Both the position numbers and the translations under genes were made by a program. Below the pieces are notes generated by a model. That model saw nothing but the letters and a program-made list of their open reading frames with translations. It had not been told where the DNA came from and did not search any database. Positions 35,894-44,475 of a DNA stretch of 64,000 nt are shown here, piece by piece. The DNA is from Bdellovibrio sp. (GTDB taxonomy: Bacteria > Myxococcota > SpSt-1050). How positions within the stretch are numbered: position 1 is the first letter of the stretch; each line of letters begins with the position of its first letter. The stretch spans positions 1-64,000 of the forward strand of contig DYEF01000072.1 of assembly GCA_020725805.1 (NCBI GenBank). Direction: 5' to 3'.

Positions 35894-36480
35894 ACAACCG
35901 GTTTTAGTATAACTAGAAAGATTCGAAGCTTCTGACCCAGATTCGGGGCTTTGTTTTTATACCTGGCACTTTGGGTGTACAAAAAATAAAGAAAATCACA
36001 AAGAAATATCTTTTTATGATAATTCGCAAATATCTATAATCAAAATTTTAGGGATAAAGTAAAATAGGTAGATAGGTGTGGAGCCGTGCACTCTCCACTG
36101 CCTCATCATTTTATGCTTTTTAAGCATAAAATGGGCAGGTCAGCCTTAACCACCTATCTATTTATATAATACTATAAGAGATTCGAATAAGCAAAGATTA
36201 TGATTAAAATTACTATCGACTCCAGAGAATTAGTTTAATACCTACAATACCTAAAAAACTAAAACTCCGAATATATAAATTTAATCAACCATTATGACAA
36301 AAATCTCTGGATAGAGCTATCACCAGTAGTACCTCACATTTTTTGGATTTTTTTACAAACTAATTTTTGGTATTTTTGGGTATTGATACCTGAAATCTTG
36401 GGTGAAAGATATAGAAATATGTCAATAATATCAATGGATTAAATTGTACCTGACACCTTTCAGAGCCATTTTTTTAGGGC
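35894..36480. other. 587-base AT-rich intergenic region after the restriction locus
   Basis: It holds a near-direct repeat GATTCGAAGCTT/GATTCGGGGCTT (about 35921-35950), two dispersed CCTGGCAC/CCTGACACC motifs (about 35961-35970 and 36446-36459) and the candidate structured RNA at 36064-36165. From 36170 to 36440 it is AT-rich and otherwise featureless. The neighbouring genes converge on it. I find no ORF with an RBS. Confidence 0.5.
36064..36165. ncRNA. Candidate structured RNA of about 102 nt, family unknown
   Basis: Three nested or adjacent helices can be drawn. P1 pairs 36064-36078 with 36151-36165 (15 pairs, two of them G-U on the + strand). P2 pairs GTGGAG (36078-36083) with CTCCAC (36093-36098) around a loop containing GTGCAC. 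P3 pairs CTGCC (36098-36102) with GGCAG (36134-36138) and encloses a 12-bp perfect stem, 36107-36118 with 36122-36133. The G-U pairs favour an RNA read on the + strand. A small mobile repeat with terminal inverted repeats is the alternative. No promoter is clear. Confidence 0.5.
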
Positions 36481-37425
36481 TTAGAATCTTTTCTTGTATA
36501 TGTGGCAGTATGGTTCTTTTTTGTGTTTTGTGTAGTAATCCTGATGGTATTCTTCGGCCTTATAGAATTCCGATGCAGGTATTAGTTCGGTCACAACTTT
36601 GTATCCCTTCTTCTTCAGAACATCTATTAGTTTTCCGGCTATCTTTTTCTCTTCTTCATTGTTGTAAAAGATAGCAGACTTATATTGTTCACCAATGTCC
36701 GGACCCTGTCCGTCTGCCTGAGTGGGGTCGTGGATCTCGAAGAAGTATTTTGTGAGCTCTTCATAGCTGATCTCTTCGGGATTATAGGTAACTTCCACTA
36801 CCTCCCTGTGCCCGGTTGTGTGCGAGCAAACCTCTTCATAGGTCGGATTCTTCTTGTGTCCGCCCATATACCCCGAGACTGCGTCGATTACACCCTTCTT
36901 CTTCTCAAAGAGATATTCTACTCCCCAGAAACACCCGCCGGCGTAATATGCCTTTTTCATACTTCTGTCCTCCTTTGATGGTGAAAAGGTCAGCGATACC
37001 GAGTTTACACAATGTCTTACATCTTTGGGCGTAAATCCTTCGCCCTCAAAAATATGTCCGAGGTGTGCCCCGCATTTTGCACATAATATCTCGGTTCTTA
37101 TACCATCTGCATCCTTCTGTCTCTTGACTGCCTCGGGAATTTCATCGTCGAATGATGGCCAGCCGCAGCCGGAGTCGAATTTGTCTTCTGACCTGTAGAG
37201 CGGTGCCCCGCATCTTTTGCAGTGATATGTCCCTTTTTCGCTGAATTTGTAGTATTTGCCGGAAAACGGCTTTTCGGTCCCTTTATGAATTATAACATAT
37301 TCCTCTTCGGGGGTAAGTTTGTTATATTTATTCTCTGCCATAATAATGCCTCCGCTTAACGCACCTGCTATAATGATAAAGAACGCTGTATATACTGCAT
37401 ATTTTATATTCCTTAGGAAAACCAT
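36481..37425 (-). CDS. msrBA: Exported methionine sulfoxide reductase MsrB-MsrA fusion
   Basis: The start MVFLRNIKY follows GGAAGGTGG by a few bases and gives a signal peptide or anchor (YTAFFIIIAGALSGGIIM). The MsrB domain comes first: zinc sites CKRCGAP and CAKCGAHLGH, and the catalytic Cys in RHCVNSVSLTF. The MsrA domain follows with its catalytic GGCFWGVEYLF and HDPTQADGQGPDIGEQYKS. Together they reduce both R- and S-methionine sulfoxides in exported proteins. Many fusions are MsrA-MsrB; here the order is B then A. Divergent from the pil operon. Electrons for a periplasmic Msr would need a thiol donor not evident here. Confidence 0.93.
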   Translation of the reverse strand: MVFLRNIKYAVYTAFFIIIAGALSGGIIMAENKYNKLTPEEEYVIIHKGTEKPFSGKYYKFSEKGTYHCKRCGAPLYRSEDKFDSGCGWPSFDDEIPEAVKRQKDADGIRTEILCAKCGAHLGHIFEGEGFTPKDVRHCVNSVSLTFSPSKEDRSMKKAYYAGGCFWGVEYLFEKKKGVIDAVSGYMGGHKKNPTYEEVCSHTTGHREVVEVTYNPEEISYEELTKYFFEIHDPTQADGQGPDIGEQYKSAIFYNNEEEKKIAGKLIDVLKKKGYKVVTELIPASEFYKAEEYHQDYYTKHKKEPYCHIYKKRF

Positions 37426-37546
37426 ATCGCCACCTTCCCTGAATCTTAAGGTATTCATTTTATTTATTTAGTCAATTATTGTGTTGATTTTATGGAAGCA
37501 AATTGGTATATTGTCCCTGCCTTTAAGGTTTAACCCGTTTAATTTA

Positions 37547-37589
37547 TTGACAATTAAATATAATTATGCAAAATTGTCAAAAATTTGAC
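37547..37589. promoter_or_regulatory. Candidate operators of the XRE regulator
   Basis: TTGACAATT (37547-37555) and AATTGTCAA (37572-37580) form a spaced 9-bp inverted repeat. GTCAAA-AA-TTTGAC (37576-37589) forms a second palindrome that covers the -35 box of the promoter at 37585. The shared TTGAC half-site in a region just ahead of an HTH gene suggests autoregulation. Confidence 0.5.
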
Positions 37590-37613
37590 GAGTGAGGAAA
37601 ATCGTTTTATAAA
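37585..37613 (+). promoter_or_regulatory. Sigma70-type promoter of the XRE-pil operon
   Basis: TTGACG at 37585-37590, a 17-base spacer and TATAAA at 37608-37613, near consensus. It lies 30 bases before the XRE start codon and should drive the operon through pilQ. Confidence 0.6.
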
Positions 37614-37643
37614 GTAACCTGTATGATAAGAGGTAAGGTACCT

Positions 37644-37898
37644 ATGAAGACCAAAAAGAACAACCTGACGAAAATCCGAGAAGAGATGATGATAAGTAAA
37701 TCCGAACTGGCGAGAAGAGCAGGTGTATCGCCTATAACAATCGACAGGATAGAGAACGGTATGGAGTGCAGAGTTGATACAAAAAGAAAGATTATTCTTG
37801 CATTAGGCCTTAAATTGTCGGATAGAGATAAGGTATTTGGTTCGGAGCGTGCGGAGGAAGAGGAGCCGCAGGATGACGGAGAAAATTTAAATAAGTGA
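37644..37898 (+). CDS. XRE-family HTH transcriptional regulator leading the pil operon
   Basis: The ATG at 37644 is preceded by AAGAGGTAAGGT; an earlier ATG at 37623 has no comparable site. The 84-residue product is a Cro/CI helix-turn-helix domain: LTKIREEMMISKSELARRAG, then VSPITIDRIENG as the recognition helix. The tail is acidic (ERAEEEEPQDDGEN). No other domain is present. It ends 7 nt before pilM and so is co-transcribed. Palindromes overlap the operon promoter, so it may repress or tune its own operon, including pilus genes. A dedicated XRE regulator at this position is not part of the standard pilMNOPQ set. Confidence 0.85.
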   Translation: MKTKKNNLTKIREEMMISKSELARRAGVSPITIDRIENGMECRVDTKRKIILALGLKLSDRDKVFGSERAEEEEPQDDGENLNK

Positions 37899-37905
37899 GG
37901 AGAAA

Positions 37906-38976
37906 ATGTTATTCGGAAAATCAAAAGATGTAATAGGTCTGGATATCGGCAGTTCTTCTGTAAAGATAATACAGCTCAAGGAAGGGAAGCACGGTTATAC
38001 GCTGGTAAATTTCGGTATGATAGCACTCCCGCCCGAGACCATTGTGGATAACGCGATAATGAATTCTGCCGCCGTGGTAGAGGTGGTAAAGGAACTTCTC
38101 AACTCCACAAAAATCAAGGAAAGGAATGTCGTTATGGGTCTTTCCGGACATTCCGTTATCATCAAAAAAATCACTCTTCCTACGATGTCACAGGAACAGC
38201 TCGAGGAGGCGATTCACTGGGAGGCTGAGCAGTATATACCCTTCGATATCAACGATGTAAATATGGATGTTACAATCCTCAATCCCAATTCGACCGTTGC
38301 GGGTCAGATGGATGTCCTGCTTGTTGCAGCTAAGAAGGAGATGGTGCAGGATTACGTCTCGATAGCGGCAGAGGCCGGCCTTACACCCACAGTAATAGAT
38401 GTAGATGTCTTTGCATTACAGAATATGTTCGAGATTAATTATGAGATGAATCCGGGAGAGACGATAGTTCTCTGCAATATCGGTGCAGCAAATACCAACC
38501 TCAATATCATAAATAACGGCATCTCACTCTTTACCCGAGACCTTACGGTCGGCGGCAATATGATAACCGAAGAGATTATGAAGGGTCTAAATATCTCTTT
38601 CGATGAGGCGGAGGCCCTCAAGATAGGCGGGCAGAGTACCGCTGACGGGGATTCGGTAATACCTCAGGAAGTCGACAAGATTATTCAGTCTGTCTCCGAT
38701 ATGATTGCAAATGAGATTCAGCGTTCCATAGACTTCTATACTGCCACCACTGCAGACTCCTCGATAGGCAGAATCTATCTGTGCGGCGGCTGTGCAAAGA
38801 TAGCCTCCATACTCAGGATACTCGAGGCAAGGCTGAATATACCGGTCGAACTGGTAAATCCATTCAGGAATATAGAGATAGACGAGAGGAGATTCGATAC
38901 GGAATATATTCAGAATATCGCACCTCTGGCGTCGATATCGGTAGGACTGGGAATAAGAAGACCTTATGATAAGTAG
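37906..38976 (+). CDS. pilM: Type IV pilus assembly protein PilM
   Basis: This actin-like cytoplasmic ATPase has the phosphate-1 loop IGLDIGSSSVKIIQLKEG at the N-terminus. The family segment EEAIHWEAEQYIPFDIND lies near 105, NIGAANTNLNII near 190 and LCGGCAKIASILRILE near 290. The length of 356 residues is usual. PilM binds the cytoplasmic tail of PilN and links the inner-membrane alignment complex to the motor. First structural gene of the conserved M-N-O-P-Q run. RBS GAGGAG lies just ahead. Confidence 0.96.
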   Translation: MLFGKSKDVIGLDIGSSSVKIIQLKEGKHGYTLVNFGMIALPPETIVDNAIMNSAAVVEVVKELLNSTKIKERNVVMGLSGHSVIIKKITLPTMSQEQLEEAIHWEAEQYIPFDINDVNMDVTILNPNSTVAGQMDVLLVAAKKEMVQDYVSIAAEAGLTPTVIDVDVFALQNMFEINYEMNPGETIVLCNIGAANTNLNIINNGISLFTRDLTVGGNMITEEIMKGLNISFDEAEALKIGGQSTADGDSVIPQEVDKIIQSVSDMIANEIQRSIDFYTATTADSSIGRIYLCGGCAKIASILRILEARLNIPVELVNPFRNIEIDERRFDTEYIQNIAPLASISVGLGIRRPYDK

Positions 38977-38994
38977 TTTTTAAGGAGCGAGTCA

Positions 38995-39540
38995 ATGATT
39001 AGAATAAATTTATTACAGGTTAAGGCAGAGAAGAAGAAGCAGACGGGTCAGCAGCAGATTATCCTCTTTGGTCTTGTTCTCGCAGTCGAGATAGTGATTC
39101 TTATAATACTCTTCGGCTCTGTCTCTGCGGCAAAGAAATCGCTTGTTCAGAAGGTCGCTTATTACAATGCTGAGATTCAGAAACTCGACCAGATTATAGG
39201 AGAGGTCAATCAGTATAAGGAGACAAAGGCTACGCTCGAGGCAAAGCTCAAGGTAATCGATGACCTGAAAAAGGGTAGAAGCGGTCCCATAAAGGTGCTG
39301 GACGAAATTGCTCAGAAAACCCCCAAGAAACTCTGGCTGATGAAATTCGAGGAGAAGGGTAGAAGCACGGTTATATCGGGAGAGGCATCAAGTGACGAGG
39401 ATATAGCGGCGTTTTTGTCTGACCTTGAGAGATCCCAGTATTTCTCTCAGGTCCGTCTGAAATTTACAAAGGCGGCGGAGAGGGAAGGGAATCAGGTAAA
39501 ACAATTTGAAATAGAATGTGTGGTGAACTATGCAATTTAA
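38995..39540 (+). CDS. pilN: Type IV pilus assembly protein PilN
   Basis: It starts MIRINLLQVKAEKKKQ, which carries the conserved INLL motif that docks into PilM. One TM helix follows (LFGLVLAVEIVILIILFGSV), then a coiled coil (about 45-95) and a small ferredoxin-like periplasmic domain. The length of 181 residues is usual. It overlaps pilO by 11 nt, so the two are likely translated together, as befits their heterodimer in the inner membrane. Confidence 0.95.
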   Translation: MIRINLLQVKAEKKKQTGQQQIILFGLVLAVEIVILIILFGSVSAAKKSLVQKVAYYNAEIQKLDQIIGEVNQYKETKATLEAKLKVIDDLKKGRSGPIKVLDEIAQKTPKKLWLMKFEEKGRSTVISGEASSDEDIAAFLSDLERSQYFSQVRLKFTKAAEREGNQVKQFEIECVVNYAI

Positions 39541-40171
39541 GAATTTAGACAAGGAAAAGATTCTTGAGCTGATTATCAATACCCCGTGGCAGAAGAAGCT
39601 TCTGGTAATCGCCGGTGTAGTGGTTGCAATAGGCGTCCTCTTCTATTTTCTTGTAATCAGTCCCGCACTCAAGGATATCAACAAGCTCAAAAATCAGATC
39701 AAGGCTCTGGAAGCCACCTATGCCGAGAAACAGGGTATTGCCAATAACCTTGCATCATTCAGGAGAGAGGTCGAGAAACTCAATCAGGACCTGAAGGATG
39801 CATTGACACTATTGCCCAATTCCGCAGAGATTCCCGAACTGCTCTCGAGACTCTCGGAAGTGCTCGAGAAGTCCGGACTCAAGATGGAGGTCTTCGAACT
39901 CGGTATGGAGTCACCTGCCGGATTCTATGCAAGGGTACCTATCAAGATAGAGGTCTCCGGTTCTTTTCACGAGATTCTGGTCTTCTTTGACAAGGTCTCG
40001 AAACTCCCCAGAATAATCAATATTTCGGACATTACATTCAAGGACCCGACATTCAAGAATCAGAAGATGGTTCTGAAGGCTGAATTTCTGGCAACAACCT
40101 TCAGATTCATTGAAGGCCAGCAGCAGCAGACAGGTCAGGGTGGTGCTGCTCCGGTTATAATCAATAAGTAG
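39530..40171 (+). CDS. pilO: Type IV pilus assembly protein PilO
   Basis: A single TM helix (LLVIAGVVVAIGVLFYFLVISP) precedes a coiled coil (about 48-90) and a periplasmic domain containing LPNSAEIPELLSRLSEVLEK and YARVPIKIEVSGSFHEILVFFDKV, both typical of PilO. The C-terminal Gln-rich tail (EGQQQQTGQGG) looks disordered. It pairs with PilN in the alignment complex. The start overlaps the end of pilN. Confidence 0.95.
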   Translation: MQFKNLDKEKILELIINTPWQKKLLVIAGVVVAIGVLFYFLVISPALKDINKLKNQIKALEATYAEKQGIANNLASFRREVEKLNQDLKDALTLLPNSAEIPELLSRLSEVLEKSGLKMEVFELGMESPAGFYARVPIKIEVSGSFHEILVFFDKVSKLPRIINISDITFKDPTFKNQKMVLKAEFLATTFRFIEGQQQQTGQGGAAPVIINK

Positions 40172-40182
40172 AGGTTTATATA

Positions 40183-40692
40183 ATGAGAAGCTTATTTTTA
40201 ATTATTTTGGTCTTACTGGTGGCTGCTCTTACCGGATGCTCTGGTAAGAGCGGAGGTGGTCCGGTTGTTCCGCAGCCTCAGGCTCAGGTCGAGGTAGATG
40301 CCGGTGTACAGGATGCACAGGTTGAAGAGGAAAACTATGTATATACTCCTGTCGGTAAAAGGGACCCTTTCAGGCCGTTCTTTCTGGATATAAAGGCTGT
40401 CAAGAAGGAGGACAGGGGGACACCTCTGACCGAACTTGAAACCTTTGATATCGAACAGCTGAGGCTCACCTCCATAATCAGCGGTATCGAGCAACCTATG
40501 GCAATGGTGGAAGACCCTACAGGGAAGGGCCATACACTCATTGTTGGCACACCTGTTGGCAAAAACGGCGGCAGGGTAGCGAGGATCAAGAGAGATGAGG
40601 TAATTATTGAGGAAGAGTTCATAGATAGTGAAGGGAAGAGGATTGTATCGAAGGTGGTTATGAGAATACCGGAAGAAAAGATTAACCCATAG
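40183..40692 (+). CDS. pilP: Type IV pilus lipoprotein PilP
   Basis: The lipobox LTGC (Cys at about residue 19) is followed by a flexible Gln/Val/Asp-rich linker and a compact beta domain starting at KRDPFRPFF, the family signature. The end TLIVGTPVGKNGGRVARIKRDEVIIEE fits the HR/beta-sandwich fold that binds the PilQ periplasmic domain. It couples the PilNO complex to the secretin. The RBS AGAGG lies ahead of the ATG. Confidence 0.94.
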   Translation: MRSLFLIILVLLVAALTGCSGKSGGGPVVPQPQAQVEVDAGVQDAQVEEENYVYTPVGKRDPFRPFFLDIKAVKKEDRGTPLTELETFDIEQLRLTSIISGIEQPMAMVEDPTGKGHTLIVGTPVGKNGGRVARIKRDEVIIEEEFIDSEGKRIVSKVVMRIPEEKINP

Positions 40693-40706
40693 AAGGAGAC
40701 TAAGTT

Positions 40707-43103
40707 ATGTATAAAAGCAGTTTAATTAAATCAGTTGTTTTTATCCTTGTTGTCCTTGCAGGCATGCTGGTTTATGCCGAATCGAGTCCGCCGGAGGATG
40801 CATCTCCCGGGATTTTGCTCAAGGACGTAAATCTAAAGAAGGACGGAGCCGCTCTCAGAATACTTATCAATACTGGCGCTGTTGTCCCCTATTATGTGAC
40901 AATGGTGAATAATCCGCCCAGACTGGTGGTGGACCTCGAGAGGGTAAGAACGGAGAGAGGTCTCAAGGAGAAGAAGTTTTCGAGAATGCCTGTCGAAAAG
41001 ATGAGAGTCGGTAAACATCAGGCATTTACGAGGCTCGTGTTCGACCTTGCAAAGGATACCGGTTATACCGATTTCTCAACCGCAATTGACAGCGGAAATA
41101 TTGTAATCTCCGTTTATCCAAAAGCAGAACAGGAAATAAAAATAGAGCCGGTTACCAATGTGCTTGCTGCAAAACAGGAAAAGAAGGATATCGTTCAGGC
41201 AGATACAAAGTCTGTTCCTGAGGTCAAAAACGCCGAGGCAAAACCTTCTGTTAAGGAAGAACCGGTAGTTCAGCCGGAAAAGCCTCTAACACCCAAGACC
41301 ACGGTAAAGAACGAGGAGAAGAAGAAAGAAGAGAAGGCTCCTGTGGCTGAGGAGAAATCGGCCAGTGAACAGGATAAGAAGATACAGCTTTCCGATATCA
41401 GCATCAAGCAGTTTAACGGCTATTCGAGGCTTATGATATCTTTTGACAGCGAAAATATCGAGCATTCCATCATCAAGGAGACAGACAGGGAGATTCAGAT
41501 AAAATTCAGTAAATGCAGGGTATCGGATGATGTCCCGTCAGTAATCAATAAAGTTGAAAAATCAGGGCCTGTATCGGTTATTCAGCTCTCGAAGGATAAG
41601 AAGGCAGACGGCTCCTGTCTGGTATCGGTATATATGAAGGAGAAGGTACCGCATCACCTTGTAAGGGAGAATAAGAATATCAACTGGGATTTCTATTATT
41701 CTGATAAGCCTCAGCAGATAAAATTTTCAGAGGAGATGGTTGCAGGCGACGAGAAAGGCGAGGCTCAGGAAAAATCTGATGACTCCTCCGATACAAAGAA
41801 GGTCTACAAAGGCAAGAGAATCAGTATGGATTTCAAGGATGCGAACATACACAATATTCTGAGACTGATATCGGATGTTGCTAAGATAAATATTATTACA
41901 AGCGATGATGTCAAGGGTAATGTGACCGTTACTCTCAGGAATGTCCCGTGGGACCAGGCTCTTGAAATAATTCTCAAGACAAAGGGTCTCGGGATGAAGA
42001 AGACAGGCAATATTATCAGGGTAGCGCCTCTCGAGGTATTCCAGAAAGAGGCAGAGGCGGAGATGGCAAAGAAGAAGGCGCTCGATGCACTTGAACCCCT
42101 GAAGGTAAGACTGATTCCGGTCAATTACGGATATGCAAAAGACATAGTATCACAGGTAAAAGATGTGCTTTCTGACAGAGGAACGATCAATATCGACGAC
42201 AGAACGAATGTGATTATTATTAAGGATAAAATTGAAAATATCATCAAGGCCGAAGGACTCATCAGAAGTCTGGATACACAGACTCCGCAGGTGCTCATCG
42301 AGGCCAGAATTGTGGAGGCAAATACCTCATTTATCAGAGATATCGGTATTCAGTGGGGAGGCAATATGGTCTTTGCTCCCCAGTATGGTAATCCCACCGG
42401 ACTTGCATTCCCGAATGTGGTTGGAATCAACGGTGGTGCTGATGATGCAAGGACGATGAACCAGCTGAGCGGTGTTCAGAATCCCGCAGGGTTTGCGGTA
42501 AATATGCCGGCGCCGGTCGGTGCAGGGGCAGGTGGTGCCATCGGATTCATACTCGGGAATGCGAGCGGTTCGGCAAACCTTAACCTGAGACTTTCGGCGC
42601 TCGAGAATACAGGTCATGTCAAGATACTTAGCGCTCCGCGTGTTACAACGCTGGACAACAAAGAGGCCAAGATTTCATCCGGTGTGTCGATCCCGATATC
42701 ACAGGTCTCTGCGGCAGGTGTTATGACGGTCTTTATAGATGCAAAACTTGAACTTGCAGTGACTCCTCACGTTACTCAGGACGGGTCGATTATGCTCAAG
42801 ATTGTCACGACAAAGAACGAGCCCGATTTCTCGCGAACCGGTGCACAGGGCGACCCGACAATTCTGAAGAAAGAGGCTTTCACTCAGGTTCTGGTCAAGG
42901 ACGGAGATACAACTGTAATAGGCGGTATCTATACGAGGAGACAGGCTGAAGAGTATGCAAAGGTTCCTCTCTTATCGAATATTCCTGTTCTGGGCTGGTT
43001 GTTCAAGAAGAAGAAGAGTTCTGACGAGAGAACAGAGCTTCTGATATTCATTACGCCGCGTATAGTCAACAGAGCAGAAGCCATTATGCAGCAGAAGGGT
43101 TAA
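40707..43103 (+). CDS. pilQ: Type IV pilus secretin PilQ
   Basis: After the signal peptide come an AMIN domain (NNPPRLVVDLERVR near 70), a Lys/Glu/Pro-rich linker (about 150-225) and a second AMIN-like domain (FNGYSRLMISFDSEN near 235). Then come the secretin N0 (ISMDFKDANIHNILRLIS near 372), an N1 domain and the secretin core with VQ-IEARIVEANTSF-like LIEARIVEA near 530. The C-terminus has the conserved VPLLSNIPVLGWLFK and ERTELLIFITPRIV. It forms the outer-membrane pore for the pilus. The length of 798 residues is within range. Confidence 0.96.
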   Translation: MYKSSLIKSVVFILVVLAGMLVYAESSPPEDASPGILLKDVNLKKDGAALRILINTGAVVPYYVTMVNNPPRLVVDLERVRTERGLKEKKFSRMPVEKMRVGKHQAFTRLVFDLAKDTGYTDFSTAIDSGNIVISVYPKAEQEIKIEPVTNVLAAKQEKKDIVQADTKSVPEVKNAEAKPSVKEEPVVQPEKPLTPKTTVKNEEKKKEEKAPVAEEKSASEQDKKIQLSDISIKQFNGYSRLMISFDSENIEHSIIKETDREIQIKFSKCRVSDDVPSVINKVEKSGPVSVIQLSKDKKADGSCLVSVYMKEKVPHHLVRENKNINWDFYYSDKPQQIKFSEEMVAGDEKGEAQEKSDDSSDTKKVYKGKRISMDFKDANIHNILRLISDVAKINIITSDDVKGNVTVTLRNVPWDQALEIILKTKGLGMKKTGNIIRVAPLEVFQKEAEAEMAKKKALDALEPLKVRLIPVNYGYAKDIVSQVKDVLSDRGTINIDDRTNVIIIKDKIENIIKAEGLIRSLDTQTPQVLIEARIVEANTSFIRDIGIQWGGNMVFAPQYGNPTGLAFPNVVGINGGADDARTMNQLSGVQNPAGFAVNMPAPVGAGAGGAIGFILGNASGSANLNLRLSALENTGHVKILSAPRVTTLDNKEAKISSGVSIPISQVSAAGVMTVFIDAKLELAVTPHVTQDGSIMLKIVTTKNEPDFSRTGAQGDPTILKKEAFTQVLVKDGDTTVIGGIYTRRQAEEYAKVPLLSNIPVLGWLFKKKKSSDERTELLIFITPRIVNRAEAIMQQKG

Positions 43104-43123
43104 ATTTTTAGGAGGATTTACAT

Positions 43124-43879
43124 ATGAAAAAGTATATTTATATTCTTAGTCTCTTGGTGATTTCAGTTGCATCGTCAACCTGCGGACCGGAAGATTTCTA
43201 TATTACGATTGCCGGTGTAAGACCGCCCGAGTCAGATTGCACTTATAAACCCGGAGAGGTCTTTCTTGCGTGGGGGACCGCTGATGCGACCCTTATTACC
43301 ACAATCCATAATTACGGTTATGTGGCTGCTCTGCAGATTGAAAACAGACTTCTGAATACAAAGGATGTCACCAAAAAGCCCGGTTCGATGGAAGACCTGC
43401 CTATGAGAACCGATACCAATATCGTAGTACTTAAAAAGGCAGTAGTAAATCTCAGAGGAGTTGTTGCGAGTGCCAACACTATGACGACCACCAAATACAA
43501 GAGCACCTATAATATGGAGATTTCTGAGACGGTAATCCCGTCTGCCGGTGATGACAAGACTCCGGGTAAGGCAATAGTGTTGCTCTCACTCGTCCCGAAG
43601 GAGAAACTGATTCAGCTGGAAGATTCACTTGGTGAATGGCCTACCGACCCGTCTACCTATGTGGATATGATTGCTGAGGTTAATCTTGAGGGAGAGACCC
43701 TTGGCGGTGTTCCGGTCAAGACAAACAAGTTCAACTTCTATGTCAGAATCTGTTACGGATGTCTGAATTATCTTGGCAATAAGACCCTTGGCGAATGTAT
43801 GATGGATTCAAACTGCTCACTTGAGGGGAATGCCTGTATCCCCGGGCAGGATGGTTACATTAAGTGTTCGTGCAAATAA
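43124..43879 (+). CDS. Probable lipoprotein of unknown function after pilQ
   Basis: The 251-residue protein has a signal peptide ending VASSTC, a non-classical lipobox with Thr at -1; Cys after cleavage is possible. The middle is beta-rich (YGYVAALQIENRL; VDMIAEVNLEGETL). The C-terminal 40 residues hold a compact group of Cys (CYGCLNYLG, CMMDSNC, CIPGQDGYIKCSCK). AGGAGG supports the start 20 nt after pilQ. Co-transcription with the pil genes suggests an outer-membrane pilus accessory role, but the family is not recognised. Confidence 0.8.
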   Translation: MKKYIYILSLLVISVASSTCGPEDFYITIAGVRPPESDCTYKPGEVFLAWGTADATLITTIHNYGYVAALQIENRLLNTKDVTKKPGSMEDLPMRTDTNIVVLKKAVVNLRGVVASANTMTTTKYKSTYNMEISETVIPSAGDDKTPGKAIVLLSLVPKEKLIQLEDSLGEWPTDPSTYVDMIAEVNLEGETLGGVPVKTNKFNFYVRICYGCLNYLGNKTLGECMMDSNCSLEGNACIPGQDGYIKCSCK

Positions 43880-43885
43880 GTAAAG

Positions 43886-44434
43886 ATGCCTGACAATGAA
43901 GATAAAAAGACTCTCTCATCTATAGGTGTAATAAAGAAGACAGAAAAGATTATTCAGAAGGAAGAAGAACAGATCGGGGTTGAGGCTGATATACCGGTCG
44001 ATGGTGACGAAATAACAAATTCGGATAGTCTTGCAGAAGGTTTGAAATTAAACGAAAATATTTCTGCTGCCAGAACAGAGGAGAAAGAACCTGAAATAGA
44101 GATAAAGCCCAAAGAGAGCAAGGTACAGGTTTTTAATATATCCTCCGGGAAAATTATACAGAAAAATATAATTGATGATGAAAAACCTGCTGAGACAGTT
44201 ATTAATGATAATGAGCAGAAGGCAAAGCCCGACCTGAGTTCTCTACCTTCTGTAAAAAAGACCAGACCGGCATTTGAATCTAACGATAAAAAATCTATCA
44301 ATAAAAATTTTATGATTATAGTTGGTGTAATACTGGTAATTCTCGTCTTTCTGCTTATCTTCGTTTTTAAGGGCTTTTCTTCGAATCAGAAGAAGGAAGA
44401 GATTCAGTCTCCTGCCATCAATCTCTCCAAATGA
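43886..44434 (+). CDS. Acidic protein with one C-terminal TM helix, unknown function
   Basis: The first 145 residues are hydrophilic, low in complexity and Lys/Glu-rich, without a predicted domain, and are followed by one TM helix (FMIIVGVILVILVFLLIFVF) and a short tail. It is a type of bitopic protein with a long disordered cytoplasmic or periplasmic part. It begins 6 nt after the preceding stop, so it is the last gene of the pil operon. Divergent style from pil proteins; no family is recognised. Confidence 0.7.
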   Translation: MPDNEDKKTLSSIGVIKKTEKIIQKEEEQIGVEADIPVDGDEITNSDSLAEGLKLNENISAARTEEKEPEIEIKPKESKVQVFNISSGKIIQKNIIDDEKPAETVINDNEQKAKPDLSSLPSVKKTRPAFESNDKKSINKNFMIIVGVILVILVFLLIFVFKGFSSNQKKEEIQSPAINLSK

Positions 44435-44475
44435 GTCATCAGACATAAAGAATAACTATTTCGGAGATAAACGAA

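Noticed and set aside
37547-37563. TTGACA followed closely by TATAAT-like bases as a promoter
   Set aside because: The spacing is only about 6 bases, too short for sigma70; the TTGACG-N17-TATAAA pair downstream fits much better.
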